DNA from: Smittia aterrima
Taxonomy: Eukaryota > Arthropoda > Insecta > Diptera > Chironomidae
NCBI GenBank assembly: GCA_033063855.1
Contig: CP093830.1
Span: 16,058,854-16,122,853 of the forward strand
Length of the DNA stretch: 64,000 nucleotides
Reading direction: 5' to 3'
Within the stretch, counting starts at the first letter, position 1, and every line of letters begins with the position of its first letter. The position numbers and the translations under genes were made by a program. This document shows positions 1 to 14,014 of this stretch, piece by piece. The notes under the pieces are model-generated. The model did not search any database. It was not told the DNA's origin and saw only the letters and a program-made list of their open reading frames with translations.

Positions 1-120
1 TTTTCATTTTTCGGGAATTCTCTTGAATTTCTCTCGAGGAATTTTTCTTATGTAAAAGAAATCTTTTCGAAACCTAAAGGAAAACTTTTATGAATTCTCA
101 ACATTCCAAACAATTTACAG

Positions 121-1509
<1,389 letters not shown>

Positions 1510-1669
1510 TAAACGTTTAACATCCTTGGAGCTCTCCAAGCTAGATCAGCAAAATTGTGTAAAATATGATTTATCAAAGTTTAAAACATTGCAGCAGCAC
1601 TCGAGAGCAAAATATTCGAGGCACTTGCTGCATTAAACGTTCACTCTTCGTATTACTGAAGCAGATATA

Positions 1670-1675
1670 AATAAA
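1670..1675 (+). terminator. Poly(A) signal of TfAP-2
   Basis: AATAAA lies about 160 nt after the TfAP-2 stop codon. A second AATAAA follows at about 1742-1747. No other gene ends here, so this is the likely 3' end of the AP-2 transcript. Confidence 0.5.
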
Positions 1676-1872
1676 ATTTTCTTTTAACTAATTATTTTAC
1701 ATCCTAAGAGAAATTATTCTGAAAATATATGAATGTACAAGAAATAAAAGAAAAATGAAAAAGAAAAGTGTTTTAATTGAATTGCTGTAAAATAATTATC
1801 CAGACATAAATCATTCGTAAATTTGACTTTTTGAAGTCTTAAGTTTTTTTTAGTGGAAGATTTAGTTTTCTT

Positions 1873-1885
1873 ATCATAATGTTCA
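1873..1885. repeat. Left target-site duplication of the retrotransposon
   Basis: ATCATAATGTTCA is identical to 2345-2357 on the other side of the element. The bases on either side of both copies differ, so the duplication is exactly 13 bp. Confidence 0.85.
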
Positions 1886-2344
1886 CATCGAAAAGAATAT
1901 CACGAAGAGCGAAGTTTCAAATGTACAAGACGTTAATTCGCCCAATAGCGATGTACGGAGCCGAGTCCTGGAACACAACACAAACGGACGAGGAACAGCT
2001 CAGAGTGTTTGAGAGAAAAGTACTGAGGATGATCTTAGGACCGATTATAATAAACAACGAGTATCGGCAAAGATACAACGACGAGCTATATCAAATATAC
2101 CAGGATTGTGATATAGTTAGAGCGGTCCAACATCGAAGATTGTCGTGGGCTGGTCACGTAATCAGAAGAGAAGAAGATCATCCAGTAAGTCGAGCTTTTA
2201 AGGCGGACTTTACCGATGAAAAAAGAACGCGAGGAAGACCGAAAAACACTTGGCTGGAAGCAGTAAATAGATCCCAGTTTAACACATTCCTTAACGAGGT
2301 CAGGGTTTGGCACCCTAACCAATGACCATCTAAGTAAGTAAGTA
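1886..2344 (+). mobile_element. 5'-truncated non-LTR retrotransposon (3' end of the reverse-transcriptase ORF)
   Basis: The frame read from 1879 encodes the C-terminal tail typical of LINE-type reverse-transcriptase polyproteins: YKTLIRPIAMYGAESW, ERKVLRMILGP, RRLSWAGHVIRREE and RGRPKNTWLEAV. No catalytic RT motif or endonuclease is present, so only the last ~150 codons were inserted. The element ends in a short TAAG/TAAGTAAG-type tail (about 2330-2344), as expected for target-primed reverse transcription. It is flanked by a perfect 13-bp direct repeat (1873-1885 and 2345-2357). The ATG at 1879 lies in the target duplication, so it is accidental. The frame is undamaged, which suggests recent insertion. 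The clade (RTE-like or Jockey-like) cannot be fixed from this fragment. Confidence 0.88.
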
Positions 2345-2357
2345 ATCATAATGTTCA
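2345..2357. repeat. Right target-site duplication of the retrotransposon
   Basis: ATCATAATGTTCA directly follows the TAAG tail and is the second copy of 1873-1885. Confidence 0.85.
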
Positions 2358-3043
2358 TAGGAGTATCTGAGATAAAAAATCTTTATAAATTCAGCCATGT
2401 TCAAAGGAAGACAAACTTTCGGTGAAAAGCCCTTCAGCTTCGAGTGTTCATCACAAGGTGGCAAAATTCAGTAAAATTTTCATAGCGTATATTTTGAAAA
2501 CACGTAACGTATTCCGGCAAAAGAATCGTTGTCCATAATAGGAAGTTACTTGTTGACCGGGCGTTCCAGAATTTTGCTCATGGTTTTGATGCTTGCTACT
2601 CGAGTGATTTCATCAACTCAAGGGTGAACTTTTATGCTTTAACGGATTTCTATGTTGGCCATCTCCATTGAATATAAGTGAGTAAAATTACATATATATA
2701 TATGTATTATATGTCCACCGAAACTTATTTTATTTTTCAAGCTTGGCACTAGCTATTTTCACATAAATTTACACAAGTATTATTACATAAACAAAGCTTT
2801 ACTAATTAATTTAAAGGTTTTATTGAAAATCGTTGGGATTTGTTGAACTAATTAAAATTGGTTCGCTATCTACTTCACATATGTATTTTCAGTGCTTCGC
2901 TACCAACTTCACGTTTTTAGAGCTTGGTGTTTCCGAAGCTTTTTTTTGAGCTACTGAGCTAAAGAGAAGTTTGCTACTCAATAGTATTTCTCAGTAGCAA
3001 AAACCAAAACAAAGAAAATTAAAATCAAAAAATCATAAAAATC
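2358..3043. other. Intergenic region between the retrotransposon and ATG4, with the ATG4 5' flank
   Basis: No coding potential seen. It contains a short (TA)n tract at about 2692-2703 and an A-rich leader (about 2997-3043) before the ATG4 start. The promoter of ATG4 must lie here, but I see no TATA box or clear initiator. Confidence 0.4.
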
Positions 3044-4486
3044 ATGGAATTAGTTACAGATAATTTAGGCTACGATGTTTGGGAACTCGAAGACATCCCC
3101 AGCACATCGAGTGTCATTTGGATTCAGGGAAAACCTTATAAATACGAAGACATCGACGAAATTCGTGACAAGATCGAAAGAATTTTGTTTTTCTCATACA
3201 GAAAAAATTTTGTTAGGCTCTCTGAGTCATGTCAGTACACATCAGACCGAGGTAAAACATTAGATAAGTAACTTAAAACCTTTCTGACCTCTTTCTTCTT
3301 TTAGGCTTCGGCTGTATGATTCGGTTAGTTTTCTATTTGATATTTTATTGCTTCTCTCGATGTTGTTTAAAACTTTATTTTATAGTTGTGGTCAAATGCT
3401 TTTGGGAGAAGCACTTCAACGAGAACACAAAGGTAAAATTTTATTTACGAAACTCCACTGTTTGAGATATTTCTCAATCTATCCTCCATTTTTTTAAGGA
3501 AAAGACTGGAAGTGGACGCGAGATACGTGTGATGAAACCTATTTAAGCATTTTGAAACGTTTTGAAGATACACCTGAAGCACCATTGGGAATTCATCGCG
3601 TTTTAGCAACAAGAGAAGCTTCAAACCCAGACAAAAAGATCTCGGATTGGTTTTCTCCAAACGAAATTAGTCAAGTTTTAAAGTTAGTTCATTTATTTCA
3701 AGGTTCAAATCTTAAATTTGCTTAGTCATCACTTTTTTTTAGGAAACTCGTTATCGCAGATGAAAAGTTTACAAATCTTTCAGTTCATGTAGCTCTCGAT
3801 TGCCAACTAGCAAAAGATGAAGTTCAGTGTCCTGAAAATACTTTCCTGCCACTTCTCATCATTGTTCCTGTTCGACTAGGCCTTACTGAAATAAATCCGA
3901 TCTACATCGATGGTTTGAAACGATGCCTTGAGCTTGAAAGCAGTGTAGGCTTCATTGGTAAGTTCATCAAACATTGTAAGATTGCTCTTCTTCATTCTCG
4001 CTCATTATTTAAGGAGGAAAACCAAACCAAGCTCATTACTTCTTCGGCTACACTGAGAGCGAATTCTCATCTGATATTCTTTATCTCGATCCACACACGT
4101 GCCAGAGAAGTGGGAGCGTTGGAAGCAAAGAGTCACAAGGCGAGATTGAGTTAGATGAAACTTATCACTGTCGGAATGGTCGACGAATGGCATTTACCTC
4201 AATGGACCCGAGTCTCTGTGTCGCATTTTTCTGTAAAACACAACAAGAACTCAATAAGCTCATTGATCAACTTGAGTCGTTGACGAATAAGGTGAAAACT
4301 CCAATTTTCGAAGTGATCAATTCTCGTTCGATTCCTTGGAAATCAGCGACATCCTCAATGGCATCAAGCAAAGATTTCGAGAAGGATTTAAATGTTATCT
4401 GCGGCGTTCAGCAAGTTAACGAAGAATTCGAAGAAGTGATTAAAGAGGAAGGCGACAGTGAAGACGAGTTTGAAATAATTGAGTAA
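3044..4486 (+). CDS. Atg4: Cysteine protease ATG4 (autophagy), complete, six exons, about 381 aa
   Basis: Cytosolic cysteine protease that trims the C terminus of Atg8/LC3/GABARAP to expose glycine for lipidation and later removes it from PE (family knowledge). Exons: 3044-3251, 3305-3323, 3386-3432, 3499-3682, 3743-3957, 4014-4486, all GT/AG and phase-consistent. Visible landmarks: N-terminal VIWIQGKPY and SYRKNF; catalytic Cys in GFGCMIRCGQMLLGEAL, where most family members have Trp-Gly-Cys; the Pro-rich DWFSPNEI region; GGKPNQAHYFFGY; catalytic Asp and His in YLDPHTCQ. The acidic C terminus ends EDEFEIIE, fitting an Atg8-interacting motif (F-x-x-I). The catalytic Cys is encoded by a 19-nt microexon (3305-3323). 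The start was chosen because the next in-frame ATG would lose the conserved N-terminal helix. AATAAA occurs at 4615. Confidence 0.95.
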
Positions 4487-4614
4487 TCTCTGCATTGCTG
4501 CTTTTCTTTAAATTATTCTAAAATTGCATTATTGATTGATTCAATTCCTATCCAAAGCAAAAAGGAAACATTTTTCTACCAATTTGAAGATATTTACAAA
4601 CCTTTGATCATCTC

Positions 4615-4620
4615 AATAAA
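4615..4620 (+). terminator. Poly(A) signal of ATG4
   Basis: AATAAA about 130 nt after the ATG4 stop. A second AATAAA at 4705-4710 could serve as an alternative. Confidence 0.5.
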
Positions 4621-5194
4621 AAAATATTCCACAATTTGAACCTTTCAACTGTCAAATGAGACATTTTTGAAGTTTGTACAATGTTTCACGCATTTAATGT
4701 GAAAAATAAAGTCGATTTCTTTACAATTTTGGTTTTTTCTGTTAAGGTTTTTATGATTATTAAACAGAATGAAAAAACTAATTCCATTAATTAAAACGGA
4801 TGTAAAACTTTTTGTTTGTTAAAATATGCCGAGAATTTTTTGTTGTAATTTTATTTGTTTCTTATAAACGACAATTTATCATTTCCGAATTAACCCTTCC
4901 CATGTTCGCCTCGTCGCTATGAATGACATTTTCTTATCTAATAATAAATCTAGTTATCGATGAAAGTAATTTCGAAGAAGCACGAAAGGAATCGGCAATG
5001 AAATGTCATGCAAACATGAGTGGATGTGTTTACTCCAAGGAAGAACAAATTGATGAGCAAACTGACAACGAAAGTTAAAGAACTAGTAGAAAGATTAAGG
5101 ACAAAATATTTTTGAATCGATTTTTAAATTTTAATCACTTGACGTAAATTTCAGAAATGATTATCAACCCTCCAACTTTTTATTCTGAAGTCTT

Positions 5195-5830
5195 TAGGGA
5201 GTGAGTAGGTGTAATGATTGAATTATAGAGATTCTCGTGTGGAGTGTTTTAGAAATGCTCGCGAGTTCGATGCGTAATAGCGCTAATGCTTAGATGATGA
5301 TGAAATATGAGGAAAAGCATTCGAAGGAGAAAGCAGGAGAGAAAGGAAAAAAGTGAAAACAGACGTTAAACGTTAATAAATGTTGGAGTATGTTAACTCA
5401 GATATATGTTACACATTTTGTTCCATCCACCCCAGCCCTCTCGTTGAGCTTCCGCAGTGTAAAATAACATATTACACGCTTTCCTACATTCATCGACGAG
5501 AGTTAAGATAAGAGAAGAAAGTGAAAGCTGTTGGCAGAGTGAAAATCCGCGTAAATTATTCTTTCGCTTTGCCTGTACCATTGCTCGATGTCTGCTTATT
5601 ATTTGAGGATGTATGTTCTTTTAAGAGCATAAGTTTTCCTTCGTTCGAGAGATTTTCCAGCATTTTCACCTGTTTCATTATGCATGGAAATTTAATATTT
5701 TCCTCTTCACGCTCCTACATCAGATTCTCGTGTGTTTGTTTGATTTCCTCAATTGGAAACGCAGAGAGGAAAAAGAAAAATCCGCAAAACATATTCGTTA
5801 AAAATAAAAGGAAATGTGAGGATTTTAAAG
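5195..5830. repeat. Leading block of unit 1, near-identical to 14015-14650
   Basis: About 630 bases starting at GAGTAGGTGTAATGATTG differ from 14015-14650 at only a handful of positions, although sequence on both sides is strongly diverged. A base insertion around 14405 breaks the long ORF seen at 5521-5889, which argues against coding. Confidence 0.85.
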
Positions 5831-7032
5831 CCGAAAAAAGACAAACACAGACGTTTATTCACTTTTTCGATTATTTCAACGTCTCTTGAAATATTTAATT
5901 AATAACTTTTCTTTTTCACGAGCAATTCGTGGCTTTCTAGTTTCGATGCCAATTTCAAGTCGCTCTCTACGTGATAATAATTTCATTTGCTATATTCACG
6001 CACCTCGAGTCAAATATTCGAGTTTCCTTTCGTTTTTAGGTCACCTTAAGGAAATAACATATTCGTCAAATCGAGTTAAGCGCACAAGTATATGGAACAT
6101 GTTCGTCGTAATCGCAGCAGAAACCGACAACGAACATAAGAAGGAAATAAAAATAAAATTTCCATAAGAATTGAATTAGTTTCTCCAGACGACGAAAATT
6201 TTGAGGAGGTTAATAGAGAACACGACTTTGTAACAAGGTGACTCGACCGCATGGCTATCATTAACCACTTTACCTTTATCATATGTAAATCGTGGAAATC
6301 ATATGTATACGCAATCAATGGTCAGGTCGAAGTGTTAGCAACACGCAAGCTTTTGAACGCACGCAAGAAAGTGATTTAAGGGGAATTTTATTTCTTCGTT
6401 TTATTAGGAAAAATTTAAATTTGAGAGATGATTCTCTAAGCTCATAATTTTCAACGAATTAGCAAAGTCATTCCTTTGTTCATAAATTTTCATGACTCTC
6501 AACTCTTTGACGCATTCATTTAAGTGAACGAGGTTGCGGATCAACCTCAGACACTTGTTGATTTACAATGATTGACCGCTGTCCACTGCTCTCTAAAAAG
6601 GGGTTTGAAGTACAAACCCAGGATTAAAGAGTCTTCAAAGTGTAAACATGAAAACAAACGATAGCCTGAGGTCATCTCTCCCTCCCTTTAGGTCATTCAG
6701 ATGAGTTAAATGCGCAACTCCTTCAATTAAAGTAATGAGGGTCGAGTAGTTAGCCAAGGGTCGAGTAGTAAAAATAGTTAAGGGTTCCCTTCGAGGTGCA
6801 TTAACTGCGTAAAGCGATAAGCATCAAATTAATATTTCAGTTGAAATTGAACTCTAAAGTAAAACAGCGAAATCTTGAAGATTTCATTTCAGATTCAAAA
6901 GTTTCTTGTACCGTCTTTGTTTCTAATTAGTTTCGTAAGAAAGAAAAAATGTTTTTTCTCCGCTCGACGTCCTCCCACCGCACTCTCCTTCGACCATTCT
7001 TTCAAGAATAAAAAGAAAACGTCGTCGTCATC

Positions 7033-7052
7033 ATGCAAATTAATGCTCATGG
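7033..7052 (+). promoter_or_regulatory. Octamer/homeodomain-like conserved element, unit 1
   Basis: ATGCAAATTAATGCTCATGG contains a perfect POU octamer (ATGCAAAT) overlapping a TAAT core. The same 20 bases recur in unit 3 at 29622-29641 inside a ~110-base conserved block. A regulatory role is inferred. Confidence 0.4.
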
Positions 7053-10000
7053 AAACTCTCGTTGTGCTCATAAGAGGAAAGAATAAAAAAAAAGTTAATG
7101 GAGATGAGAACGGTCGTGGGGTTTAAGACATGAAAATAGGGAGAACAAATGTTGGAGTGAGAGTAGGAGGCCGCCAACCCCAAAGGCGAGTTTGTGCTTA
7201 AGCATGATTATTCATTATGTGCCGATCCTTACGTAATTTTTTTTCTTCTTGAAGATTCTTATGAAACATTTGTGGGATGAGTTTGAGAAGGGAAGATCTC
7301 GGTAGTCCCTTTACTTCCAACATGTAATATCCATCAGGGGCTTTGCGCTGCTCTCATGTTTCAATGTAAATATTTAAGGCTGTAAATGAAAATTTACAGC
7401 AAAAAATTTCAAGAAATACAAAATTCCCGTTTCTCTTGGGCCACGTTTTAAATTTTTTTCGATGACAGGTTTTCAAGTTTCTGGCGCGTTTTAATGATCG
7501 CTCGGGTGAAGAAGGAAAATAAATTTAAATTAAATCAAGAGTGACGACGAACAGTAAAAGAATCTTCAAATTTCATTTCTTCTCCTCGTCACTCTCGTCG
7601 TACGGTCCAGCGATTGAAGTTGAATTAATTCCTTTGGTATTTAAATTGAGTTTTTCTGAAAAACGTGGAAATTGAATCAAGATGACCTCGAATCTCTTCT
7701 TTCTCAATTAATTTAAACAAAATGAATTTTTCATAGAAACGCCATTGAAAGGGTTGAAATGCCGACTCCGAAAAACCTCCCTCGCTGATTTTTTCAGAAA
7801 ATTTAAATAAAATTTTTAGTGGTGGCGGACAAGTTTTCTTTGTGTTTGTTGCTGTCGTCGTTCTCTGGAGAACCACACTCGATCGATAACTATTTTCTCC
7901 GTCCACAAGGATCAAAATAAATGTTTCTAATATCCTGATTATTATATCTTTACCTTTCAAGAAATTAAACAAGAGTTAAGTATCCTTTAGAATTGCTTTG
8001 GACATTAAATGATTTGTAGACATAAGTCTCAAGTTCTCTGAGAAAATGAAATTTATTGTCCTTCATAGAAATATGTTTGAAACATTCTGGAAAACCCTTT
8101 TTAAGATTAATTGAAAATGTTGAAGTGAGAAAGGGAAATTCGCTAAAACCACATGGACAACTGTGAGAAGTCAAAAGATGAACATTCATAATTTAATATC
8201 AAACCCAAAACCAAACATATCGTTTCCCTCTGGCATGACCTTTCTTATCTAACTGCAAACTTCTTCATATATTCCTTTTAATTTGAGTGGGCGGAGGGTT
8301 CGAATAAAGCTGTCACTTGAAGTTGTGATAAATTTGTGACAATTTGTTAGTTTCTCTTTCTCAGATTGTAATTTAATTCAAAAACTTACACTGACCTTCT
8401 TCCTTCTGCTTCCGATAAATCTCTTGTGTGTCTAGCACACGACGACGCTATCGCTTCACTTTCTAACATAATTTGCATGTCAAGAGGAAGGATTCACCGC
8501 AAGCTCAACAACTCTTCACTCAACTTTCTCTCCCCCTCACCCGTTTAATATGCTGCGAATTCCTTAAATGTGCCAATTTCACTCCCTTCCTCACATTTTG
8601 CGATGTTTGGCGTCGTTTATCCCACCAGCGTACGATGAAAAGGGAGAGTTGTGAAAGGGAATACGTGATATAATTCAAATGAGCAGCCAAGAGACGAAAA
8701 TTTGCAAGATATAAATTGTCGTTTGAGGGTTTAAATAGCTTAAATGATGTTTTTATTATCAGCATAAAATCTGAAGACAAACAAAACATGGAAATTTGGC
8801 TGAAAAGTGTTAAGGGATCATTAACCTAGATTTTGATATTTTTTTTGCAAAAGGTAAAAGAGATTTAAATTTAATAAGATAACGATGACCTTTCGTGAGT
8901 TCTTCTCCTTCCATCACAACATTTCAACTAAAATACCAAATTAGAATGAACATGAAAACGAGTTTTTCTTTTATTTTTGGGAAATCGTCTCATTCATTTA
9001 TTTCTTTATAACGAGATCGCATCGACCAGCAAGTCCATATAACTTTCCTTAATACTTCCGTTTTGACAACATGACCTCACGAAATTTATATTACGGCAAG
9101 CTCACTTCCTCACGCATGAAGATATACGCACAATTCGATCGTTTAATGGGACGAACACGCACCTTCATTCATTCACCTACTCATAGGTCGCAACACGCAA
9201 GAAACTAATTTATTTATCAACGAAATTCCAAAAGAAATACTTTCGTCCATTGAATCATCAAAAGGAATTTCATCAGGGAAAGTTTTGAAACAAAAACATT
9301 TTATCATCATTGCAATCGAGACTGAAACTTATGAAGAGTCTTTTCACTGAAATTAGACTGTCCGAGTTCTAAGTTAAACATCTTACGGATCTATCGTGAT
9401 GTTCAATCGATTCGCTGCTCCAATTTCTCATTTCATGACTCGTCTTTCTAGGCTTTGTTATGTCTTGAACGATTATTTTCATTTCTCATTTCTTTGTGGA
9501 ACAATTCACGATTTTTTTCTCTTTATGTTGAGTAGAAAATAAGCAAAGAACTCAAAAGAGAAAATAAGGTGTGCTTTAATGTTTAATGTTTGCGATTTAT
9601 ATCACACACGTTTTTAATAATTTTTCTTCCCATATCACTTTGTTTTGAGCGGGAGAGCGAACCAGCAGAAATATGAAATATGAATTATTAAAAGCATTGA
9701 ATAATAAAAAGGCATCGCGATTCATGTATGTAAGCTATCAGAGGAGAACACAATTGACGGAGAAAAATGAATTAGAATGTAAATTCTTTATTTGCTGGGC
9801 GCTTGTGATGCCACTCATTTGGTCCATTCTCATCTCCTTACTTTACATATATTGTTAGTTTAGTTGTTTGTCAAAAGTTTCGATAGTTATCGTGTCATCG
9901 TTATACACAGAAAAAACAGAAATTTTCTCATCCAGACAATTCTTATTTTTATTCCATACACGAAGAACTCCGCAACCTTCTTTTCTTCTCGTTTTTGAGT

Positions 10001-11137
10001 TATTTTCATTTTATCTTAATCTTCAACTGCGCTTTGTTGAATAAAAATATAAAAACCTCACAAACATTGAAAGTAAAGTAATAAAAGTTTTAATAACGTG
10101 CTAATCGACTTAACTCGCCGTGAGCATATTTGCAGATTTTCTCTGGTAAACTCACTGGAAGTTGCTTGCTCAAACTCTCCTCGATAAATATTCTAAACAG
10201 TTTTTAGACTCCAAGTTCACTAAAGAGTCAAACGGGTTAAAGTTTCAAGGGCAATCGTCTGCTCAATGACCACCTGACGTCTGTTTTCTAATCGTTTTAA
10301 CTCATTGCACATATCGTTCAATTGACTGTTACTTTGCAATTCGTCAGCTGCCTAATTAAATTGAATACAATTTATTGTCGTTTTCTCTCTGACCTTGTGC
10401 GTTTTAGCTAAAAAAAACCTAAAGTAACTTAGGGGACTGCAAGTCTCAATTTATTCATGAAATAAAAATTAAAGTTCATGAACAAACAATGTTGAAAGAA
10501 AATTTATTTCTTAACAGCGTTGCACTCATACCAATTGGGGGTGTAAATTAAAATTATAGAAGCAGAAACTCTCCCCCACTGAGCCTCTCGTCCTGTTCTT
10601 GTGTACACAAGCGAAGAAACATAAATAAAAATCGATTAAATTTTCTTCCATTCACTTGTTTCTGTAGCCGAAAATTTCTTCGAAGACCTTTCGATTAAAT
10701 AACGTGGGCAGCATAGCGGGTGGCAATGAAGACGAATGCTCGTTCCAATGTCTCACACTTTCCTCTTCCTTTTTAATTTATACGCAGAGCCTGGAGAATT
10801 TCACTTTGCTGTTGTGTTTTAAATGTATTGCAAATGAGAAAAAATATTCTCGGGCAAGTTGAGAATTATCGCACAACATTTGAGTTTCCATGAAAAGAAT
10901 TTTTCATTAAATTCTCATTTCATTTCGCTGATGATTTCTGGAGCTGAAAGAAGAGTTTCAGGAAAAGTCTCCAGGTCTAAAAGTTCAATTGGAATTTCCA
11001 TTAGGCGAATTTTTGTACTGATTTCTCGTAATTTAGCGAACGACTAGGAAAATTATTTTTCATTTAGAAAATATTTCGCAAAGCTCTCGATTCGAGATTT
11101 CTGCGAAGAGTTGAATCGTATTTGCTCTCACACGCTT

Positions 11138-11187
11138 TAGTGTTGCCACATATTTGATGCTTTCAATCTCATCCTAAAGCCACGCCT
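11138..11187 (+). promoter_or_regulatory. Paired motif module: TAGTGTTGCCA ... GCCACGCCT (unit 1)
   Basis: TAGTGTTGCCA at 11138-11148 is the reverse complement of TGGCAACACTA, which fits the Drosophila core-promoter word TGGYAACACTR (recalled from the literature). GCCACGCCT follows at 11179-11187. The same pair occurs at three other places in the window, at similar spacing. Confidence 0.4.
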
Positions 11188-14014
11188 TGAACTTACTGCT
11201 TTTTGGGGAAAAGCTTTTTTTCTTTAATTTCATTGAATTCATTATTTAAGTTATTAAGATTTTACCTCTTTTGATCGAAAATTGAAAATAATAAATATTT
11301 TGTTGTTGAAAAAAATATTTAAATAATTTCTTTAGACATGGGCACTGGATGTTGTCAATGTTTTTGACAACAAGTTAAGCTTTGAGCTATTTGTAGCAAG
11401 TTTCTACGCAGTAGACTTGGAAGTTCTAAAATTAAAGCAACAAGCAAACAGCTTCTGAATAAACTCTTTGCAGCAAGTCTCCCTAAGGACTCGAATCAAA
11501 TGATCGTGCTAATCTCTTCCTTGCACGAAAGTAAAGCTGTATTCCAAAGTACGATAAGTTAATTTGATTCAACTGACCTCCTGTTGCTAAATCAAAGAGA
11601 GCAATAAAACTTTTGCTGCGAGACTTTATGGTGTATCGCAAATCAAACAACTTGCAGACTTTCTGTTCCCTAATAAAAAGCAAAATTGATGGAAAGCTGC
11701 GGGTAAATCAAATGACTTTTTAAATTGTTCTTCATTCTGTGATAAGAATTTTCCTTTTAAATTTTGAAAATCCCTTTTTCTTAAGTTAGAAATAAATAAG
11801 GCTCGATACAGATTAATTACAGGAAATTGCGATTCCTTTCCGTTTGCTTGTGGCTATGGTTCTCCCGAGTCTCATGATTTCAATGAAAAACACAGCTGAC
11901 GGCCTCTACGAATGATTTTAATCGAAGCACGATCGAAGCAGCGCGCGGAAAGTTGAAAGAGACGCAAGACAAATGAAGAAAAACTCGCATTCGAAGATCT
12001 GTCAGGTAACGTGAAGGATATGTTGTAATTAATCTGAGAATTGTTGAAGCAAAAACAAACCAAGCGGCGTTTTTTTTTATTAAACTCACGATTTTTTTTA
12101 TTCAACTTCTCTTGCTTTCTGTTGTTAACCTTTCACATATGCTCGCTAATGATGACTTTGCAGATTTCTCATTAATTCAATGAAGCATTGAATTTTGATC
12201 GAGTTTTGTTTGGTTCGATATGGTTCCAGCTCATGAAAGATTGGCGGGAGCTTCTTAAGCAAAATAAGAGTTTGAAAGCAAAATTTGGAAGTTCCCGGAA
12301 ATAATATTTTCACATGATTGGAGCGCGTTGAAAAAGAGATTAACTTACTTCTTCGTTGCGCTCCACTGGCGATGTTTATGAAGCAGATGAGCTTATGAAA
12401 AATCAGCTTAGGTCTTAAAATATTCAAAACGGAACTGTTAACGGTTCTTCGACTTCTAATTGATTTCGTAAGAATTTATTTTACCCAAATTAAATATTTT
12501 CAAGATGACAATGACAAAAAATATTTAAATAATTTGACTCTTTCGTCATATATTTGAATGGTAAAATCCTGTGCTCATACCGCGCAGTTTCCATAAATTT
12601 CTATGTTCGCATGCTGACGAAGCATAGAAAAATATAAAATATGTTTCGTTCGAAAGTATTGAAGTCACTCACAAACACAATCGCTCATGTTGGTATTTGA
12701 AATAATATTTCGAGAGAAGTTTGGATCGCACACAAATAAACGAATTCTGTTGTGCAAGATCTTCGGCTGCGAATATATTTTGCTTGGGGAAACAAATCTC
12801 TCACAGTCAATTTTTTTGCTTCATAACAAACGGTTGCGCTTGGTGATTTCTTGTTTTACGAAAGGGACTCAAGTAGGGAGAGTGAGAAAAAATGTTACGA
12901 ACAGGGTTAGCGAACTGATTTAGCGACAATCAAATATTTTATTAAAAAATTAAATGTTTTGAATCGGAAAGAAATTTGTGAACAATTTGTTAGTGATTTA
13001 TGAGTTTTTTCTTAAAATATTCATTGAGATCCAAATAATATTTTATTTGTTAGAAACAGAAAATAAAGAATTTGAAAAAAAAATATTTTATTCTCTTTCT
13101 TAAAGTCATTGCTTGATATGTTCGGTTAAGAGATTTCATTTGGAACATTAAACAACGATGTCGTTGCACGTTTCGGTTTCAAATTTTAAATTTTCACCTG
13201 AACAAAAACATGAAAACCGCCATAAATGATTTTTTTTTCGCGTCGCAAGGTTGAGTAATAATTAATTTCACTCCAACTTTCCGCATGAAGTGTCTTAACT
13301 TGTTTTTCGAAGCGAAAGAGTTTGAAATGTAACTTTCGAGTGATTTTTTCAGGAGAACTTCTCTTTCAGCTGTCGAGGACTGTTCAGATTTTTTTGAAGG
13401 ACCGAAAATGATTTTCATCGAGGATGAAATTTCTGCATGAAACTCACTGAGTTGATTCAAGTGACTAACGTCAAGAGGCAAATACGAGAAGGCGCAGATA
13501 TCGCGTGGACATTCCAATAACAACCAATTTATTACAATTTAGTTTTATATCGTTATCAATATTATTTCATCGTTAATAAACTAGTTTACCTTTCCAACCC
13601 CAATTTGTATTTAACGTTCCTTATCTAATAATCAAAACATATTTTATTGACTTCAATATGTTCGTAGCTAAATATTTGACGAGACACGAAAGGATCAGAA
13701 TGTTTATTGTCGATGAAATGTCATGCAAACATGTGTTCGCTAATAAAAAGTATCGGCAGTAATTCATGAATGTTTTAAGCGAGGGAGACGAGTTTTCTTC
13801 TTCTTTGAAAAGTATTTAAAGCTTTTCCTTTTTAGATTATCGACGTGTCTCAAGTAATTTCGAGACGGTGAATCTTTATGCATCACGTGTATCGATTCTA
13901 TTGATTACCGATTTTTAAATTTTTATCACATACTCGCATGGAAATTTTTCATCAACTTCAGAAATGATAATCAACCCTCCGAGTCTACTGTATCTCTCTT
14001 TCTTTTTATTTTTG

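Larger units (their letters stand above)
4880..13570. repeat. Degenerate tandem unit 1 of the gene desert (about 8.7 kb)
   Basis: Non-coding DNA sharing ordered blocks with units 2 and 3. Examples: 4920-5900 with 13620-14700; 6550 with 15845 (ACACTTGTTGATTT then TTGACCGCTGTCC); 7020-7130 with 29610-29720; 7330 with 16210 and 30010; 8225 with 34500; 9400-9640 with 36560-36860; 10610-10860 with 22680-22930 and 37340-37560; 11140 with 24160 and 38520; 11990-12080 with 24530-24610; 12350-12450 with 25080-25200 and 39090-39210. Blocks corresponding to about 16.6-21.5 kb of unit 2 were not found, so it is shorter. Long ORFs inside are not kept in frame between copies, so I call no gene. Boundaries are judged by eye. 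Confidence 0.7.

Noticed and set aside
5521..5889. 122-codon ORF in the leading block of unit 1
   Set aside because: The near-identical copy at 14015-14650 has an indel that breaks the frame, and there is no protein similarity or codon-like pattern of substitutions.
13194..13523. 109-codon minus-strand ORF
   Set aside because: No recognisable domain, no paralogue, no splice or promoter support.
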